DNA of 64,000 nt from an uncultured Eubacteriales bacterium (GTDB lineage Bacteria > Bacillota > Clostridia > Oscillospirales > Acutalibacteraceae), in the NCBI GenBank assembly GCA_934464615.1, contig CAKSKA010000008.1, positions 1 to 64,000 on the forward strand, read 5' to 3'. The translations under genes were made by a program, and so were the position numbers. The notes below the pieces were generated by a model that did no database searches, was not told the DNA's origin, and saw nothing but the letters and a program-made list of their open reading frames with translations. Below are positions 1 to 8,546 of the stretch, one piece after another. Within the stretch, counting starts at the first letter, position 1. Each line of letters starts with the position of its first letter.

Positions 1-21
1 CGGTACATAAATATTAAGATG

Positions 22-72
22 GAAAACAAAAATCGAGTATTCATAAAGTCAAATCCCTTATGAATACTCGAT
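22..72 (-). terminator. Rho-independent terminator of tRNA-Leu
   Basis: A perfect 15-bp stem (32-46 with 58-72) follows the tRNA-Leu CCA end directly in the minus-strand reading direction. Its minus-strand 3' side is T-rich (complement of 22-31). Stem plus U-tract is a classic intrinsic terminator. Confidence 0.85.
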
Positions 73-73
73 A

Positions 74-156
74 TGGTGCGGGTGACAGGACTTGAACCTG
101 CACGCGTGAGCACCAGATCCTAAGTCTGGCGCGTCTGCCAATTCCGCCACACCCGC
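74..156 (-). tRNA. tRNA-Leu (anticodon UAG)
   Basis: On the minus strand the acceptor stem GCGGGTG pairs with CACCCGC, followed by discriminator A and an encoded CCA (74-76). The anticodon stem CCAGA/TCTGG encloses the loop CTTAGGA, which gives anticodon TAG and reads CUN leucine codons. The T arm carries the standard TTCAAGT loop. The variable region is longer than in class I tRNAs, as expected for leucine. An intrinsic terminator follows immediately. Confidence 0.95.
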
Positions 157-281
157 GTAATATAAAGGCTGCAGAGCAACCTGAATATATAAAATTTAAT
201 GTGACTTAATGATTATTATATATACATTGGGAATAAAAGTCAAGCAAACAAAATTCGACGTATAAAATCTGTAAAAAACAC

Positions 282-310
282 TTGAATACCGGTCGACTTT
301 GTGATATAAT
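282..310 (+). promoter_or_regulatory. Sigma-A promoter of tRNA-Val
   Basis: A -35 box TTGAAT (282-287), a 17-nt spacer and a perfect -10 box TATAAT (305-310) lie 10 nt upstream of the tRNA-Val 5' end. The spacing fits transcription starting just before the mature tRNA. Confidence 0.8.
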
Positions 311-320
311 TACCATCAAT

Positions 321-396
321 GGGAGCATAGCTCAGCTGGGAGAGCATCTGCCTTACAAGCAGAGGGTCATAGGTTCGAGCCCTATTGTTCCCACCA
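321..396 (+). tRNA. tRNA-Val (anticodon UAC)
   Basis: A 76-nt cloverleaf with acceptor stem GGGAGCA/TGTTCCC (one G-U pair), D arm, anticodon stem CTGC/GCAG around loop CTTACAA (anticodon TAC), T loop TTCGAGC and encoded CCA (394-396). It is driven by the promoter at 282-310 and ends at the terminator at 400-424. Its 3' 18 nt (375-392) are repeated exactly at 518-535. Confidence 0.96.
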
Positions 397-399
397 ACA

Positions 400-424
400 G
401 ACCGCCTATGGCGGTCGTTTTTTT
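400..424 (+). terminator. Terminator of tRNA-Val
   Basis: A 7-bp stem GACCGCC/GGCGGTC with a TAT loop (400-416) is followed by a T-run (418-424). A near copy with loop ATA occurs at 541-567. Confidence 0.85.
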
Positions 425-426
425 GC

Positions 427-567
427 AAATAAGGGCTTGAAGTAGGAGGGCGTGTAAACACAACTGTCCGGTGGACAGTTGCGTCCGCCCGAATGACCGA
501 GCGCCGCAGCGTGAGAGTCGAGCCCTATTGTTCCCGTGGGCAGACCGCCATAGGCGGTCTGTTTTTT
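427..567 (+). repeat. Duplicated tRNA-Val 3' end and terminator with internal palindrome
   Basis: Positions 518-535 are an exact 18-bp copy of the tRNA-Val 3' half (375-392), and 541-567 is a near copy of the tRNA terminator (CAGACCGCC, ATA instead of TAT, GGCGGTCT, T-run). The 5' part of the tRNA is not repeated, so this is not a second tRNA. The inserted stretch holds a perfect 8-bp stem AACTGTCC/GGACAGTT with loop GGT (462-480) in a GC-rich tail. No protein-coding gene is supported here. The layout looks like a small element inserted at a tRNA 3' end and recreating it, but no integrase is nearby. Confidence 0.6.
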
Positions 568-576
568 AATAACGCT

Positions 577-2307
577 TTATTCTTCTACAACCGGAATCAT
601 TATATTTTCTATTGCCTGACGCAGTTTAGGATGCTTTATTACAAAATGTATTACGGGCGCCGTATTTTTTGATACCATTGCCCATTCGCCAGTGTGCGTA
701 TAGATGTTTATGTTTCTGAATGCAGGGACGGAACTTACCGTAAGCTCGTAATTTGGGTAAGTTTCGGCAAATTTTTCGGTCAAGCGCAGATGGCTTATAT
801 AATCGTCATATGTGTAGGTAAAATCGCTTTCCAAAAACATACCTGCCACTGAAAGTGAGATAGGATGATTTTCAAATTCTTCTTTTGTAAATTCAGGAAT
901 TTCGTCGGTTATGCGGTTATTAAGCAGGATTTTTTCAATTTCCGCACGCCTGCCTTGTGCAAAATCACATACGGATTTAATTTCGTCGGGATTTAAACCT
1001 TTTGACGATAAAAATGTATTTAAAAATTCCGGTGTTGCCGTATATATCGGCAAAGATGACAGGATATTTCTTCTGTCGCCGTCCGTACCGGCATCTGCAG
1101 ATATAAATGAATTCCAATGATTTTTTCTGTCATCCCTGTAAATTTCCATAAGCGGATATGCTTTTTCCAGTAAATCATCGGCACGCTTTTGATAGTATTC
1201 CAAACCGGTCTTTGAGTTTGTAAGGTAATACATACCGTCGTTATGATGCGAGTCTACACATTCACCCGAAAGAGCCGCCGCACCCGAAACCTTTAAAAAG
1301 TGGCAAAATACATTGTTTTGTACGCCTTTTAGGTAATACGGAGATATTTGTCCTGTCATATAAAGGGGAATATGGCTTTCAAGACCTAACATAAGCTCGT
1401 TAAACGGTCGGTTAAGGTCGTGTATTATGTTAAGATGGAGTTTTTTCTTTAAAAGCAGCGCTAAACCAAACATATACTTTTTTGAGAATTCAATGTCGGC
1501 AGCCATGTCGTCCATAGGCATATCGCTGTAAAGGAATACCGGCTTGGTACTGCGTGAAAGCACTGTTGCTTTAAAAAAGTCAATTTCACCCTTTTTCATT
1601 GCTTCAACACCGTAATAGTATTTGGACGTCGGCAGGGAAAACGGCACAGACGGAACTTTAAGCTCGTCAAAATGAATGGCGCTTATGTATTTATTAAGGT
1701 CAAAATCATTAAGTGCCTTTAAAAATGCCGATACTTCTTTTGTATCGGTGTCGGTTGTTTTATCAAACAGGAAAGCATATACCGCGTTTTTGCAGTCCTC
1801 TTCGGTTTCAAAACAGTCTTTTTCATAACCTGTTAATTTTACTACAGCCGATTGTTCTGCCTCATTGTAAAAACGTGCCGTAACAAATTCCGCAACTCCG
1901 CGTGCCATCTTTTCGGGATCGGACGGGATGCGTTGTCCGTTGCGTATTCTTGAAATATAAGAGGAATCGTAGTTGAGGGATCTTGAAATATCCGCGGCAT
2001 TTAAAGAAAGCGAAGAAATAAGATGGTTTAAATTATTTTTAAAAGCTTTGGCATCAAATTTCGGCAAGTCGGCGCATAAAGCAAAATCGGATTTAATGTC
2101 GTCGGCAGTCACGTCGGTAATATTTTTTAATTTTGCAATGCTCAGTATACCGTTTTCAGTGCTTTTAAATATTTGTATGTCAGGCAACTTTTCACCGGAG
2201 CGCAAACGGCTGAACGTCGCTTCGGAAATTCCGCAGGCCTTTGAAAGTTCTTTGGCGGTGCAGTCTAAAATATCCGTGTATTTGTTAATAATATCAGCAA
2301 AGGTCAT
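577..2307 (-). CDS. Large transcriptional regulator with two XRE-type HTH domains
   Basis: The 576-aa product has a Cro/C1-type helix-turn-helix at residues 16-40 (KELSKACGISEATFSRLRSG) and a second at about 97-130 (ISRSLNYDSSYISRIRNGQR). The remaining ~440 residues match no domain I can name and have no transmembrane run. I place the start at the ATG at 2307 because GGGGAG sits 7 nt before it; an in-frame ATG 51 nt upstream has no such site. It is divergent from the deo operon across ~130 bp, so control of nucleoside catabolism is a reasonable inference. The long C-terminal part could be a ligand-sensing or scaffold module. Function beyond DNA binding is not established. Confidence 0.75.
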   Translation of the reverse strand: MTFADIINKYTDILDCTAKELSKACGISEATFSRLRSGEKLPDIQIFKSTENGILSIAKLKNITDVTADDIKSDFALCADLPKFDAKAFKNNLNHLISSLSLNAADISRSLNYDSSYISRIRNGQRIPSDPEKMARGVAEFVTARFYNEAEQSAVVKLTGYEKDCFETEEDCKNAVYAFLFDKTTDTDTKEVSAFLKALNDFDLNKYISAIHFDELKVPSVPFSLPTSKYYYGVEAMKKGEIDFFKATVLSRSTKPVFLYSDMPMDDMAADIEFSKKYMFGLALLLKKKLHLNIIHDLNRPFNELMLGLESHIPLYMTGQISPYYLKGVQNNVFCHFLKVSGAAALSGECVDSHHNDGMYYLTNSKTGLEYYQKRADDLLEKAYPLMEIYRDDRKNHWNSFISADAGTDGDRRNILSSLPIYTATPEFLNTFLSSKGLNPDEIKSVCDFAQGRRAEIEKILLNNRITDEIPEFTKEEFENHPISLSVAGMFLESDFTYTYDDYISHLRLTEKFAETYPNYELTVSSVPAFRNINIYTHTGEWAMVSKNTAPVIHFVIKHPKLRQAIENIMIPVVEE

Positions 2308-2398
2308 ACATGTACTCCCCGATTGTAATGAATTATTAATATTATAAATTAAATGCACAAATAAATCAATTATTTTGCTTTTAATACTTAATGCGGTG

Positions 2399-2407
2399 TG
2401 TTAAAAT
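2399..2407 (+). promoter_or_regulatory. Extended -10 promoter of the deo operon
   Basis: The motif TGTTAAAAT (TG at 2399-2400, -10 TAAAAT 2402-2407) lies 33 nt upstream of deoC. The same TGTTAAAAT form occurs before smpB and before the APC permease. A clear -35 box is missing; an AT-rich tract precedes it and may hold the operator for the divergent regulator. Confidence 0.45.
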
Positions 2408-2440
2408 ATAATTACAAAATATAAGTTAAAGGTGAACTTT

Positions 2441-3127
2441 ATGGAAATAAAAGAAATACTCGGCAGGGTAGACCATACTCTGCTGTCAGTTACCGCCACA
2501 CAGGAGGATATTAAAAAACTGTGTGCGGAGGCGGTAAAGTACAAAACGGCAAGCGTATGCGTAGCGCCTTCCTATGTAAAACTTGCAAAAAGTTTGGTCG
2601 GTGATAAAGTAAAGGTCTGTACCGTTATAGGCTTTCCGAACGGCTACAACACGGCTGCGGTTAAATGCACCGAAACCGCCGACGCCGTGCGTAACGGGGC
2701 GGATGAGATAGATATGGTTGCAAATATAGGGTGGATCAAGGATAAAAAGTGGGATAATGTTTTAAATGAGATTAATTTGGTGCGCGAGTTGTGTCCCGGT
2801 AAAATTTTAAAGGTGATTGTTGAAACCTGTTTGCTTACCGAAGAAGAAAAAATTAAAATGTGCGAAATTGTATCCGACAGCAGTGCCGATTTTATTAAAA
2901 CATCAACGGGATTTTCAAGCGGCGGCGCTACATTTGAAGATATAGCACTGTTTAAAAAACACTGCGATAAACGCCTTAAAATTAAGGCGGCAGGCGGTAT
3001 AAAAAGTATTGCCGACGCCGAAAAATTCATAGCACTCGGTGCCGACAGACTCGGCACCAGCAGGATAATAAAAGAACTTGAGAAAGGTGAAGAAAATGCA
3101 AAAACAGTATCCGACTCCGCATATTAA
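2441..3127 (+). CDS. deoC: Deoxyribose-phosphate aldolase
   Basis: The 228-aa cytosolic TIM-barrel class I aldolase cleaves 2-deoxyribose-5-phosphate to glyceraldehyde-3-phosphate and acetaldehyde. The Schiff-base lysine is K153 in FIKTSTGF, and the partner lysine is K182 in KAAGGI; the proton-relay aspartate is D91 in EIDMVANIG. Length is normal for the family. ATG 2441 is chosen over the in-frame GTG at 2432 because AAAGGTG sits 6 nt upstream. It is first in the deoC-deoD-deoB-pdp operon, and its end overlaps deoD by 32 nt, implying translational coupling. Confidence 0.95.
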   Translation: MEIKEILGRVDHTLLSVTATQEDIKKLCAEAVKYKTASVCVAPSYVKLAKSLVGDKVKVCTVIGFPNGYNTAAVKCTETADAVRNGADEIDMVANIGWIKDKKWDNVLNEINLVRELCPGKILKVIVETCLLTEEEKIKMCEIVSDSSADFIKTSTGFSSGGATFEDIALFKKHCDKRLKIKAAGGIKSIADAEKFIALGADRLGTSRIIKELEKGEENAKTVSDSAY

Positions 3128-3839
3128 CGCATCACCCGCAGATTTTGCAAAAACCGTGCTTATGCCGGGAGATCCCAAAAGGGCTGCATTTATTGCAAAA
3201 AACTTTCTTGATAATGCCCGCCTTGTAAACGATGTACGGGGCGTGCAGGGATACACGGGCAGTTATTGCGGTGTACCCGTCAGTGTTATGGCAAGCGGTA
3301 TGGGTATGCCGAGTATGGCAATATATTCTTACGAACTGTATAACTTTTTCGGCGTACAAAACATAATACGCGTCGGCTCTGCCGGGGCTTTGCAGGAAAA
3401 ACTTAAAATAGGCGACATTGTACTGGCGGCGGGAGCGTGTACAAATTCCGCTTATGCGGCGTCGTTCGGTATAAACGGCACTTTTGCGCCTATCGCCGAT
3501 TACAGCCTTTTGCGTGCGTGCGCCGATACTGCCCAAACAAACGGAACAAAAGTGTTTATAGGCAATGTGCTTTCAAGCGATACGTTTTACAATGACGAAA
3601 ACGATCTGCCGCCGACGCACCGCAGCAATGCAATATGGGCAAAAATGGGCGTGCTTGCAGTGGAAATGGAAACCGCGGCTTTGTATATGAATGCGGCAAG
3701 GGCAGGCAAAAAAGCGCTTACGGTGCTTACCGTGTCGGACAGTATTGTAACGGGCGATTCAACCGATGCTGCCGCAAGGGAAACTTCATTTACCGATATG
3801 ATGAAATTGGCGCTTGATACCGCAAAGGCGGTGGACTGA
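3096..3839 (+). CDS. deoD: Purine-nucleoside phosphorylase, DeoD type
   Basis: The 247-aa product phosphorolyses purine (deoxy)ribonucleosides to the base and (deoxy)ribose-1-phosphate. Diagnostic stretches are the phosphate loop MPGDPKRA (residues 23-30), IRVGSAGAL in the core, VEMETAAL near the ribose site and the catalytic Asp in TVSDSIVTGD. The length matches the hexameric DeoD family. The ATG at 3096 has AGGTG 7 nt upstream, so the longer TTG reading is rejected. It is sandwiched between deoC and deoB with 32-nt overlap and 1-nt gap. Confidence 0.95.
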   Translation: MQKQYPTPHINASPADFAKTVLMPGDPKRAAFIAKNFLDNARLVNDVRGVQGYTGSYCGVPVSVMASGMGMPSMAIYSYELYNFFGVQNIIRVGSAGALQEKLKIGDIVLAAGACTNSAYAASFGINGTFAPIADYSLLRACADTAQTNGTKVFIGNVLSSDTFYNDENDLPPTHRSNAIWAKMGVLAVEMETAALYMNAARAGKKALTVLTVSDSIVTGDSTDAAARETSFTDMMKLALDTAKAVD

Positions 3840-3840
3840 T

Positions 3841-5013
3841 ATGGCAAAACGCGTTTTTTTGACAGTGCTTGACTCATGCGGAATAGGTGCGGCACCCGAT
3901 GCCGAAAAATTCGGTGATGAAGCAAATTGCAACACGCTGAAAACAATACATGGAAGTCCGTTTTTTAAAGCGGATAACTTTATTAAGATGGGACTCGGCA
4001 ATATTGACGGGATAGATTATCTGCCGAAAAGCGAAAGTCCTGCCGCAGCCGTTGCACGGCTTGAAGAACTTTCCGCCGGCAAAGATACAACTGTGGGACA
4101 TTGGGAGATTTGCGGCGTTGTATCAAATAAAAAACTCCCCACATACCCGTCGGGATTTCCGAAATCGGTAATTGATGAATTTATAAGTAAAACCGGACGC
4201 GGAGTTCTTTGCAACAAAGCGTACTCTGGCACACAGGTTATTGCAGATTACGGAGAGGAACATATCAAAACAGGCAAATTGATTGTTTACACTTCCGCCG
4301 ACAGCGTGTTTCAAATTGCGGCGCATATTGATACGGTGCCTGTCGAACAGTTATACGAATACTGCCGTATTGCAAGGGAAATTTTATGCGGAGATAATGC
4401 GGTAGGACGCGTTATTGCAAGGCCGTTTAAGGGTGTGCCCGGTAATTTTGTCAGGACGCCCGACCGGCATGATTTTTCACTTGAACCCACGGGGGAAACG
4501 CTGCTGGACGCTGCTGCAAAACAGGGGTTCGACGTTTATTCGATAGGTAAGATATACGATATTTTCGCCCATCGCGGAATAACGCGGCATGTGTTTACGC
4601 AAAACAACGGCGACGGTATTTTAAAATTACAGGAAGCGCTTGATATGCGGTTTTCCGGCATATGTTTTACAAACCTTGTTGATTTTGATATGCTGTACGG
4701 ACACAGACGCGATACGGATGGTTATGCAAAAACGTTTGCACAGTTTGACGGCGCTCTGCCTTTGATTACATCAAAAATGCACGAGGATGATGTGCTTATT
4801 ATAACTGCCGATCACGGCTGCGATCCGGGATATTTAAAGCATACAGACCACACAAGAGAGTATGTTTCGCTTATAGTTTACGGTAAAAATATAAATCCCG
4901 TAAATCTCGGCACGCGCGTCGGATTTTGTGATATTGCCGCATTTATTGCGGATTATCTCGGCATAGATTATAAATGTGCAGGTAAATCGTTTTTTAATGA
5001 GATTATAAAATAA
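3841..5013 (+). CDS. deoB: Phosphopentomutase
   Basis: The 390-aa member of the alkaline phosphatase superfamily interconverts (deoxy)ribose-1-phosphate and -5-phosphate, linking the phosphorylase steps to DeoC. Metal and phosphothreonine motifs are visible: LDSCGIGAAPDA at the N-terminus, DTTVGHWEI in the middle, and ADHGCDPGYLKHTDHTREYV near the C-terminus. The ATG follows the deoD stop by one base; AAAGGCGGTG inside deoD serves as ribosome site. Confidence 0.95.
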   Translation: MAKRVFLTVLDSCGIGAAPDAEKFGDEANCNTLKTIHGSPFFKADNFIKMGLGNIDGIDYLPKSESPAAAVARLEELSAGKDTTVGHWEICGVVSNKKLPTYPSGFPKSVIDEFISKTGRGVLCNKAYSGTQVIADYGEEHIKTGKLIVYTSADSVFQIAAHIDTVPVEQLYEYCRIAREILCGDNAVGRVIARPFKGVPGNFVRTPDRHDFSLEPTGETLLDAAAKQGFDVYSIGKIYDIFAHRGITRHVFTQNNGDGILKLQEALDMRFSGICFTNLVDFDMLYGHRRDTDGYAKTFAQFDGALPLITSKMHEDDVLIITADHGCDPGYLKHTDHTREYVSLIVYGKNINPVNLGTRVGFCDIAAFIADYLGIDYKCAGKSFFNEIIK

Positions 5014-5031
5014 TTAACGGCGGTGTTGCAA

Positions 5032-6333
5032 ATGCGTATGTACGATATTATTCAAAAAAAGAAAATCGGACAGGAGCTTGACGATACCGAGATAGAATTT
5101 TTTGTATCCGGTGTTACAAGCGGGGAAATACCCGATTATCAGACTTCGGCATTGCTTATGGCAATTTGCATTAACGGTATGAGTGAAAAGGAAACCGCAA
5201 CGCTTACGCTTGCAATGGAACATTCGGGCGATACGGTTGATTTATCACAGTTCGGAAATGTGACGGTGGATAAGCACTCCACAGGCGGCGTTGGGGACAA
5301 AACATCGCTTATAGCAGCCCCGATTGCGGCGGCGCTCGGCTGTAAGGTTGCAAAAATGTCGGGCAGGGGGCTCGGCCATACGGGCGGCACCATAGATAAA
5401 CTCGAAGCCGTAAACGGTTATAAAACAACGCTTACACAAAACGAGTTTTTTAATACCGTGCAGAAAACAGGCATGTCAATAATCGGGCAAACGGGTAATC
5501 TTGCACCGGCAGATAAAAAACTGTACGCCCTGCGCGATGTCACCGCAACGGTAGACAGTATACCGCTTATTGTATCAAGTATAATGAGTAAAAAATTAGC
5601 CGCCGGAAGCAAGAATATAGTGCTGGACGTTAAAACAGGCAGCGGAGCATTTATGCGCACTGCCGACAGCGCAATCGAACTTGCCGAGCAAATGGTTAAA
5701 ATAGGTAATATGTGCGGCAGAAACACTGCGGCGCTGGTAACCGATATGGATACGCCGCTTGGCAATGCCGTGGGTAACGCCCTTGAAATTGCCGAAGCGG
5801 TAGAAGTGCTGAACGGCAGCAACCGCACCGATTTGCGAGAAGTATGTGTTGCAATAGCCGCAACTATGGCGTCCCTTGCGCTTGATATAGACGTGGGCGA
5901 GGCAATGAAACGCGTGTTGACTGCGCTTGACAGCGGAGCCGCCCTTGAAAAATTCGGTGAATGGATATCGGCACAGGGCGGAGATACGGATTTTATAACC
6001 GATTTTTCCCGCTTGCCGCAGGCAAAATACAAAATGGAAGTATACGCATCGGCAAAGGGCTATATAAAGGAAATGCATACCGCCGATATAGGCGAGGCAA
6101 GCGTTATATTGGGTGCCGGCAGAAACAAAAAGGACGATAAAATAGATATGGCGGCAGGCATAATTATAAACGCTAAAACAGGTGATTACACGGAAAACGG
6201 CGGACTGCTGTGTACGCTGTATTCGAATAATGAAAAATCCTTGACGCAGGCACGGGATAAATATTTGTCGGCGGTTATTATAGGGGACGAAAAGCCGGTT
6301 AAAAATCCGCTTATATATAAGATTATTAGATGA
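5032..6333 (+). CDS. pdp: Pyrimidine-nucleoside (thymidine) phosphorylase
   Basis: The 433-aa enzyme phosphorolyses thymidine/uridine to the base and sugar-1-phosphate. Signature stretches are KHSTGGVGDKTSL (phosphate binding) and MSGRGLGHTGGTIDKLE. The start MRMYDII matches the family N-terminus; GGCGGTG is 6 nt upstream of ATG 5032, whereas the in-frame GTG at 5023 lies inside that ribosome site. It is last in the deo operon; its TGA is part of the terminator stem. Whether it prefers thymidine or both pyrimidines cannot be told from sequence. Confidence 0.93.
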   Translation: MRMYDIIQKKKIGQELDDTEIEFFVSGVTSGEIPDYQTSALLMAICINGMSEKETATLTLAMEHSGDTVDLSQFGNVTVDKHSTGGVGDKTSLIAAPIAAALGCKVAKMSGRGLGHTGGTIDKLEAVNGYKTTLTQNEFFNTVQKTGMSIIGQTGNLAPADKKLYALRDVTATVDSIPLIVSSIMSKKLAAGSKNIVLDVKTGSGAFMRTADSAIELAEQMVKIGNMCGRNTAALVTDMDTPLGNAVGNALEIAEAVEVLNGSNRTDLREVCVAIAATMASLALDIDVGEAMKRVLTALDSGAALEKFGEWISAQGGDTDFITDFSRLPQAKYKMEVYASAKGYIKEMHTADIGEASVILGAGRNKKDDKIDMAAGIIINAKTGDYTENGGLLCTLYSNNEKSLTQARDKYLSAVIIGDEKPVKNPLIYKIIR

Positions 6334-6357
6334 GGCACTCGGCTGCCTCATTTTTTT
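6331..6357 (+). terminator. deo operon terminator
   Basis: Stem TGAGGCA/TGCCTCA (6331-6350) that contains the pdp stop codon, followed by seven T residues. Confidence 0.9.
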
Positions 6358-6390
6358 AACCTAAAAGCCGAACAAATGTACGGAATATAC

Positions 6391-6419
6391 TTGACAAACC
6401 CAAAAACCAAACATAATAT
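6391..6419 (+). promoter_or_regulatory. Promoter of the phage-tail-like gene pair
   Basis: A perfect -35 TTGACA (6391-6396), 17-nt spacer and -10 TAATAT (6414-6419). It lies after the deo terminator and before an 8-bp inverted repeat (CAAAGGCGG 6437-6445 with CCGCCTTTG 6463-6471) in the leader, so the pair has an independent transcription start. Confidence 0.75.
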
Positions 6420-6497
6420 GAAAATTGTGGGCTGCACAAAGGCGGTATGTATTTACAGTACGCCGCCTTTGATATTTAAGTTATTGGAGGAATTTTT

Positions 6498-7493
6498 TTG
6501 GATAATGTTGAGTACAGTATTTACCTTGACTTGTTTAAAACAGGCAGGCAGGGTGTAGTGCGTGTAACACAAAACGACACCGCAAGGGTGCTTTGCGTAT
6601 CACTCACGCAGGACGGCAAACCTTATGCACTGTCGGCAGACGCAACAGCAGTGCTGCGGGTATTAAAACCGGACGGAAAAGTGCTTTATAACGCTTGCAA
6701 TATAGAAAACGGAGAGGCATATTATGAATTTACCGCGCAGACCGTAAGCGTAACGGGTACTTTACAGTGCGCGATTATTATTTACGGCGCAGATAATAAA
6801 ATTATATCTACACCGCAGTTTTTAATTTCGGTCAGCGAAACCGTAGGTACGGATGAAGGTATAGAAAGCACGAACGAATATACCGCGCTTACCAAAACAA
6901 TGTCTAGCCTTGCAACGCTTGAAAGCGACCTTGAAACAAAACGCGACAGCGGTTATTTCAAGGGGGAAAAGGGTGACGACGGAGTAAACGGAAAGGATGG
7001 CGTTACGCCTGTAAAAGGGGTTGACTATTTTACCGATTCCGATATAGCGTCTTTAAATATCCCCGTTGTTGATATTTCTTACAGTAAAACAAGCGACAAC
7101 GCGCAATCGGGCAAAGCGGTAGCGGCTGCTATTGCGGAAGCCGTCGGCGGTATTACCGATTTTGAACTTGATTTAGGACCGTCGGGCAACGGATATACAA
7201 GTTTTGAATCGCTCAGAACGTCACATCCTACAGGTAAAATAGGTACATTTTACCTTGTTGCAAATCCGTTGGCGGAAGCAAACAACGCCTATCTTGAATA
7301 TATCTGGACCGGCAGCGACTACGAAATGGCGGGTAAATTCGGCTCGGTTGATACTTCCGATCTCGCTTCAAAACAGGATTTGGCAAGCGCTGTTTCGTAC
7401 GCCTCAAAAACACAAAAGGGAACTGTAAGAATGTGGCTTGTAACAGATACGCTGACAGATGAAACCACGCTTAACATTGCTACGGAGGACTGA
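6498..7493 (+). CDS. Phage baseplate upper protein (BppU)-like / tail fibre protein
   Basis: The 331-aa protein begins with a ~115-residue domain (YLDLFKTG, RVTQNDTARVL, LKPDGKVLY, STPQFLISV) that resembles the N-terminal domain of phage baseplate upper proteins. A collagen-like linker follows (FKGEKGDDGVNGKDG, about residues 155-167), then VDYFTDSDIA and SDNAQSGKAVAAA, both common in Clostridia phage fibres. No signal peptide or membrane segment is visible. The TTG start at 6498 is supported by TTGGAGG 7 nt upstream. It is followed 1 nt later by a second tail-like gene. No other phage genes are near, so this is a remnant or a retained structural pair. Domain recognition is by eye. Confidence 0.7.
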   Translation: MDNVEYSIYLDLFKTGRQGVVRVTQNDTARVLCVSLTQDGKPYALSADATAVLRVLKPDGKVLYNACNIENGEAYYEFTAQTVSVTGTLQCAIIIYGADNKIISTPQFLISVSETVGTDEGIESTNEYTALTKTMSSLATLESDLETKRDSGYFKGEKGDDGVNGKDGVTPVKGVDYFTDSDIASLNIPVVDISYSKTSDNAQSGKAVAAAIAEAVGGITDFELDLGPSGNGYTSFESLRTSHPTGKIGTFYLVANPLAEANNAYLEYIWTGSDYEMAGKFGSVDTSDLASKQDLASAVSYASKTQKGTVRMWLVTDTLTDETTLNIATED

Positions 7494-7494
7494 A

Positions 7495-8544
7495 ATGCGA
7501 CTTAATCTTAACAATGCAGATAAGGTGGCGTTTAACGGCAGCAATGTAAACAATGTCGCTTTTAACGGCAGACCTGTTTGGCGCGATACCGGCGCTGCCG
7601 TTACCGAGGCGGCAAAGTATTTGCATTACACAAACGGTTTAAAGCGCAAATTTGTAAAAATTGCAATTTACGGCGAAAGCAGTCAAACCGAAACTCCCAC
7701 GCAGGAGAGTCCGGCTGCGGTTGTAAATACCGTCAATCCGGTAATTCGCATTATGGGTAAGAATGTGCTGAATATATACGGATTTTCCGCAACAATGCTT
7801 GAAACGCCGACTTCCGCACGGAATTTAAAAAACAATTACGGTACGGTGATAGATACAGTTAATAAAGTTCCGCCGGAAAATCCAGTACTTACGGTTACAC
7901 AATCCACAGCACCGAACACCTCTGCACCTATAAACTATAATAACGGATTTGTTGTTATAGGTGCAGGCAACATGGTTGCAGGCAGAAAATACAGTTTTTC
8001 ATTTAATATTGATATTACAAACAAATTATTAAAAGAAACAAATATGTTCTCTTTGCTTGTTAACGGCGTCAACAATTATTTGACTGAAGTAGAGCAAGGT
8101 GTAAATAAAATCGTTTTTACCGGACGAGATTATATGCAGCGTAAATTTGTTGAACTGCGCTGCAGCGGTATGTCCTTTGTTATTAAAGATATGATTTTTT
8201 GCGAAGCCGATGTTGAGAATACCGGGTTTGAACCATACTGCGAGCAGACGGTAACTTTGCCGTATACTTTAAGGGCGGTGCCGTCGTCCGCAGGCGGATT
8301 TACGGCACGCGACAGTGTTGAAATGAGGGACGGTAAAGTGCTTTACATTAAACGTGTAAGCGAGGAACTTGACAACTGCACCGCACAGTCTATAACCGAT
8401 AAAAATGAATACATACTGCCGCAACCTGTTGTACAGGATATTACAAATACGGATACGGGTGTTGCAATTTTATCACTTTATTCCGATAAAATTAATACGG
8501 TTATGTCGGACGCGGATATATCGCTTACTTATGCCAAGCAATAA
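7495..8544 (+). CDS. Phage minor tail / receptor-binding-like structural protein
   Basis: The 349-aa product opens with NNADKVAFNGSNVNN and VAFNGRPVWRD, a short repeat style seen at the start of Clostridia phage tail proteins. It continues with IYGESSQTETPTQESP and RIMGKNVLN, then ends with FEPYCEQTVTLPYTL, RAVPSSAGGF and EMRDGKVLYIKRV, which I associate with phage minor structural proteins that carry a jelly-roll-like carbohydrate-binding module. GGAGG lies 6 nt before ATG 7495, one base after the stop of the upstream gene. An intact reading frame and a strong terminator argue against a decayed pseudogene. Exact role is unknown. Confidence 0.65.
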   Translation: MRLNLNNADKVAFNGSNVNNVAFNGRPVWRDTGAAVTEAAKYLHYTNGLKRKFVKIAIYGESSQTETPTQESPAAVVNTVNPVIRIMGKNVLNIYGFSATMLETPTSARNLKNNYGTVIDTVNKVPPENPVLTVTQSTAPNTSAPINYNNGFVVIGAGNMVAGRKYSFSFNIDITNKLLKETNMFSLLVNGVNNYLTEVEQGVNKIVFTGRDYMQRKFVELRCSGMSFVIKDMIFCEADVENTGFEPYCEQTVTLPYTLRAVPSSAGGFTARDSVEMRDGKVLYIKRVSEELDNCTAQSITDKNEYILPQPVVQDITNTDTGVAILSLYSDKINTVMSDADISLTYAKQ

Positions 8545-8546
8545 AT

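Noticed and set aside
240..461. 73-residue minus-strand frame
   Set aside because: It runs through tRNA-Val and its terminator in antisense and has no ribosome site.
518..535. Possible second tRNA-Val gene
   Set aside because: Only the 3' 18 nt are repeated; the acceptor 5' strand, D arm and anticodon arm are absent.
5596..6351. 251-residue minus-strand frame opposite pdp
   Set aside because: It is a shadow of the well-supported pdp gene, begins in its terminator and shows no domain.
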